Origin: Deltaproteobacteria bacterium
GTDB taxonomy: Bacteria > Desulfobacterota > DSM-4660 > Desulfatiglandales > Desulfatiglandaceae
Length of the DNA: 14,194 bases
Reading direction: 5' to 3'
Assembly (NCBI GenBank): GCA_011051075.1
Contig: DREN01000436.1
Location: forward strand, 1 to 14,194
This document shows, one piece after another, positions 13,964-14,194 of this stretch. The position numbers were made by a program, and so were the translations under genes. Each line of letters opens with the position of its first letter. Positions within the stretch are counted from its first letter, which is position 1. The notes under the pieces are model-generated. The model saw nothing but the letters and a program-made list of their open reading frames with translations. It ran no database searches and had not been told where the DNA came from.

Positions 13964-14016
13964 ACACCCAGGATAAGACCCCCTACTATTGCGCCTGGTA
14001 GGCTGTTTAGTCCACC
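13963..14016 (-). pseudogene. Fragment of a LivH-type branched-chain amino-acid ABC permease
   Basis: Eighteen codons encode GGLNSLPGAIVGGLILGV, which matches the conserved GGxGSxPGAxxGGxxLG loop-and-helix of LivH/LivM permeases. Codons before and after do not continue the permease, and a stop lies upstream in this frame at about 14060. The fragment ends exactly where the dehydrogenase remnant begins, in a frame shifted by one base. The match is short but distinctive. Confidence 0.55.
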
Positions 14017-14143
14017 TCTTAAATGATTCTCGAGAGGTAAAGTTAGCGGGTTAACACAAAGTAATTAACGAGCGATGAACCATAACGCTACTATATTCAG
14101 CAACGATTGATAGGTTAATCGATTTATTGCTGTGGCCCCACTC

Positions 14144-14194
14144 CTACTGTATTAAAGAATTTACCCTGGCTATGGTCCCTTTAAACTCTTCGAC
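14144..14194 (-). CDS. Possible 3' end of an unidentified gene (partial)
   Basis: From the right window edge one minus-strand frame is open for 16 codons (VEEFKGTIARVNSLIQ) to TAG. The RVN pattern loosely recalls the tail of long-chain acyl-CoA synthetases, but this is too short to call. It could equally be non-coding or another remnant. The stretch 14017-14143 is AT-rich, and I see nothing definite in it. Confidence 0.2.
   Translation of the reverse strand, partial: VEEFKGTIARVNSLIQ

Noticed and set aside
13740..13976. A 78-codon plus-strand frame at the right end
   Set aside because: It is the antisense of the short-chain dehydrogenase remnant and repeat copy 2.

Overview
The window suggests an anaerobic bacterium rich in acyl-CoA metabolism, most likely a deltaproteobacterium-like sulfate reducer or syntroph (Desulfobacterota). 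This is inferred from gene content only: SCP2 carrier, SCPx-type thiolases, a DUF35 partner protein, acyl-CoA dehydrogenases, an oxygen-sensitive [4Fe-4S] 4-hydroxybutyryl-CoA dehydratase and an ADP-forming CoA ligase. There is no rRNA, tRNA or CRISPR array, and no recognisable transposase.

Left part (1-2942, + strand): the tail of an SCP2 sterol-carrier gene, then a four-helix-bundle (S23 / intervening-sequence-protein type) gene enclosed by imperfect inverted repeats built of 10-bp units, then an SCPx-type thiolase. Next come a small beta-rich protein of unknown function whose frame is uncertain at a run of nine G, and an acyl-CoA dehydrogenase that has lost about 150 internal residues, including the FAD-binding middle domain.

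Centre (2943-10582): a minus-strand operon encodes a SucC/SucD-like CoA ligase and a MoaD/ThiS-like sulfur carrier, behind a good sigma70-type promoter and a structured leader. It is divergent from 4-hydroxybutyryl-CoA dehydratase, which ends at a clear intrinsic terminator. A three-gene unit follows: a GlpA/L-2-hydroxyglutarate-dehydrogenase-like flavoprotein with a BFD-type [2Fe-2S] domain, a second FAD/NAD(P) oxidoreductase, and a DUF1667 Cys-rich protein. The CoA ligase departs from canonical SucCD at several conserved substrate-site motifs, so it may activate another acid, possibly 4-hydroxybutyrate for the dehydratase next door.

Right part (10846-13661, - strand): an intact acyl-CoA dehydrogenase, an SCPx-type thiolase and a DUF35 Zn-ribbon/OB-fold protein form a beta-oxidation operon. 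The last 530 bases hold no intact gene. They contain the C-terminal 39 codons of a short-chain dehydrogenase abutting, in another frame, an 18-codon scrap of a LivH-type permease, plus a second copy of a 29-bp heptad repeat that also follows the first thiolase.

The most notable points are the inverted-repeat-bounded S23-like unit inserted between SCP2 and thiolase, the divergent CoA ligase facing the dehydratase, the internally deleted dehydrogenase, and the gene-remnant junction at the right end.
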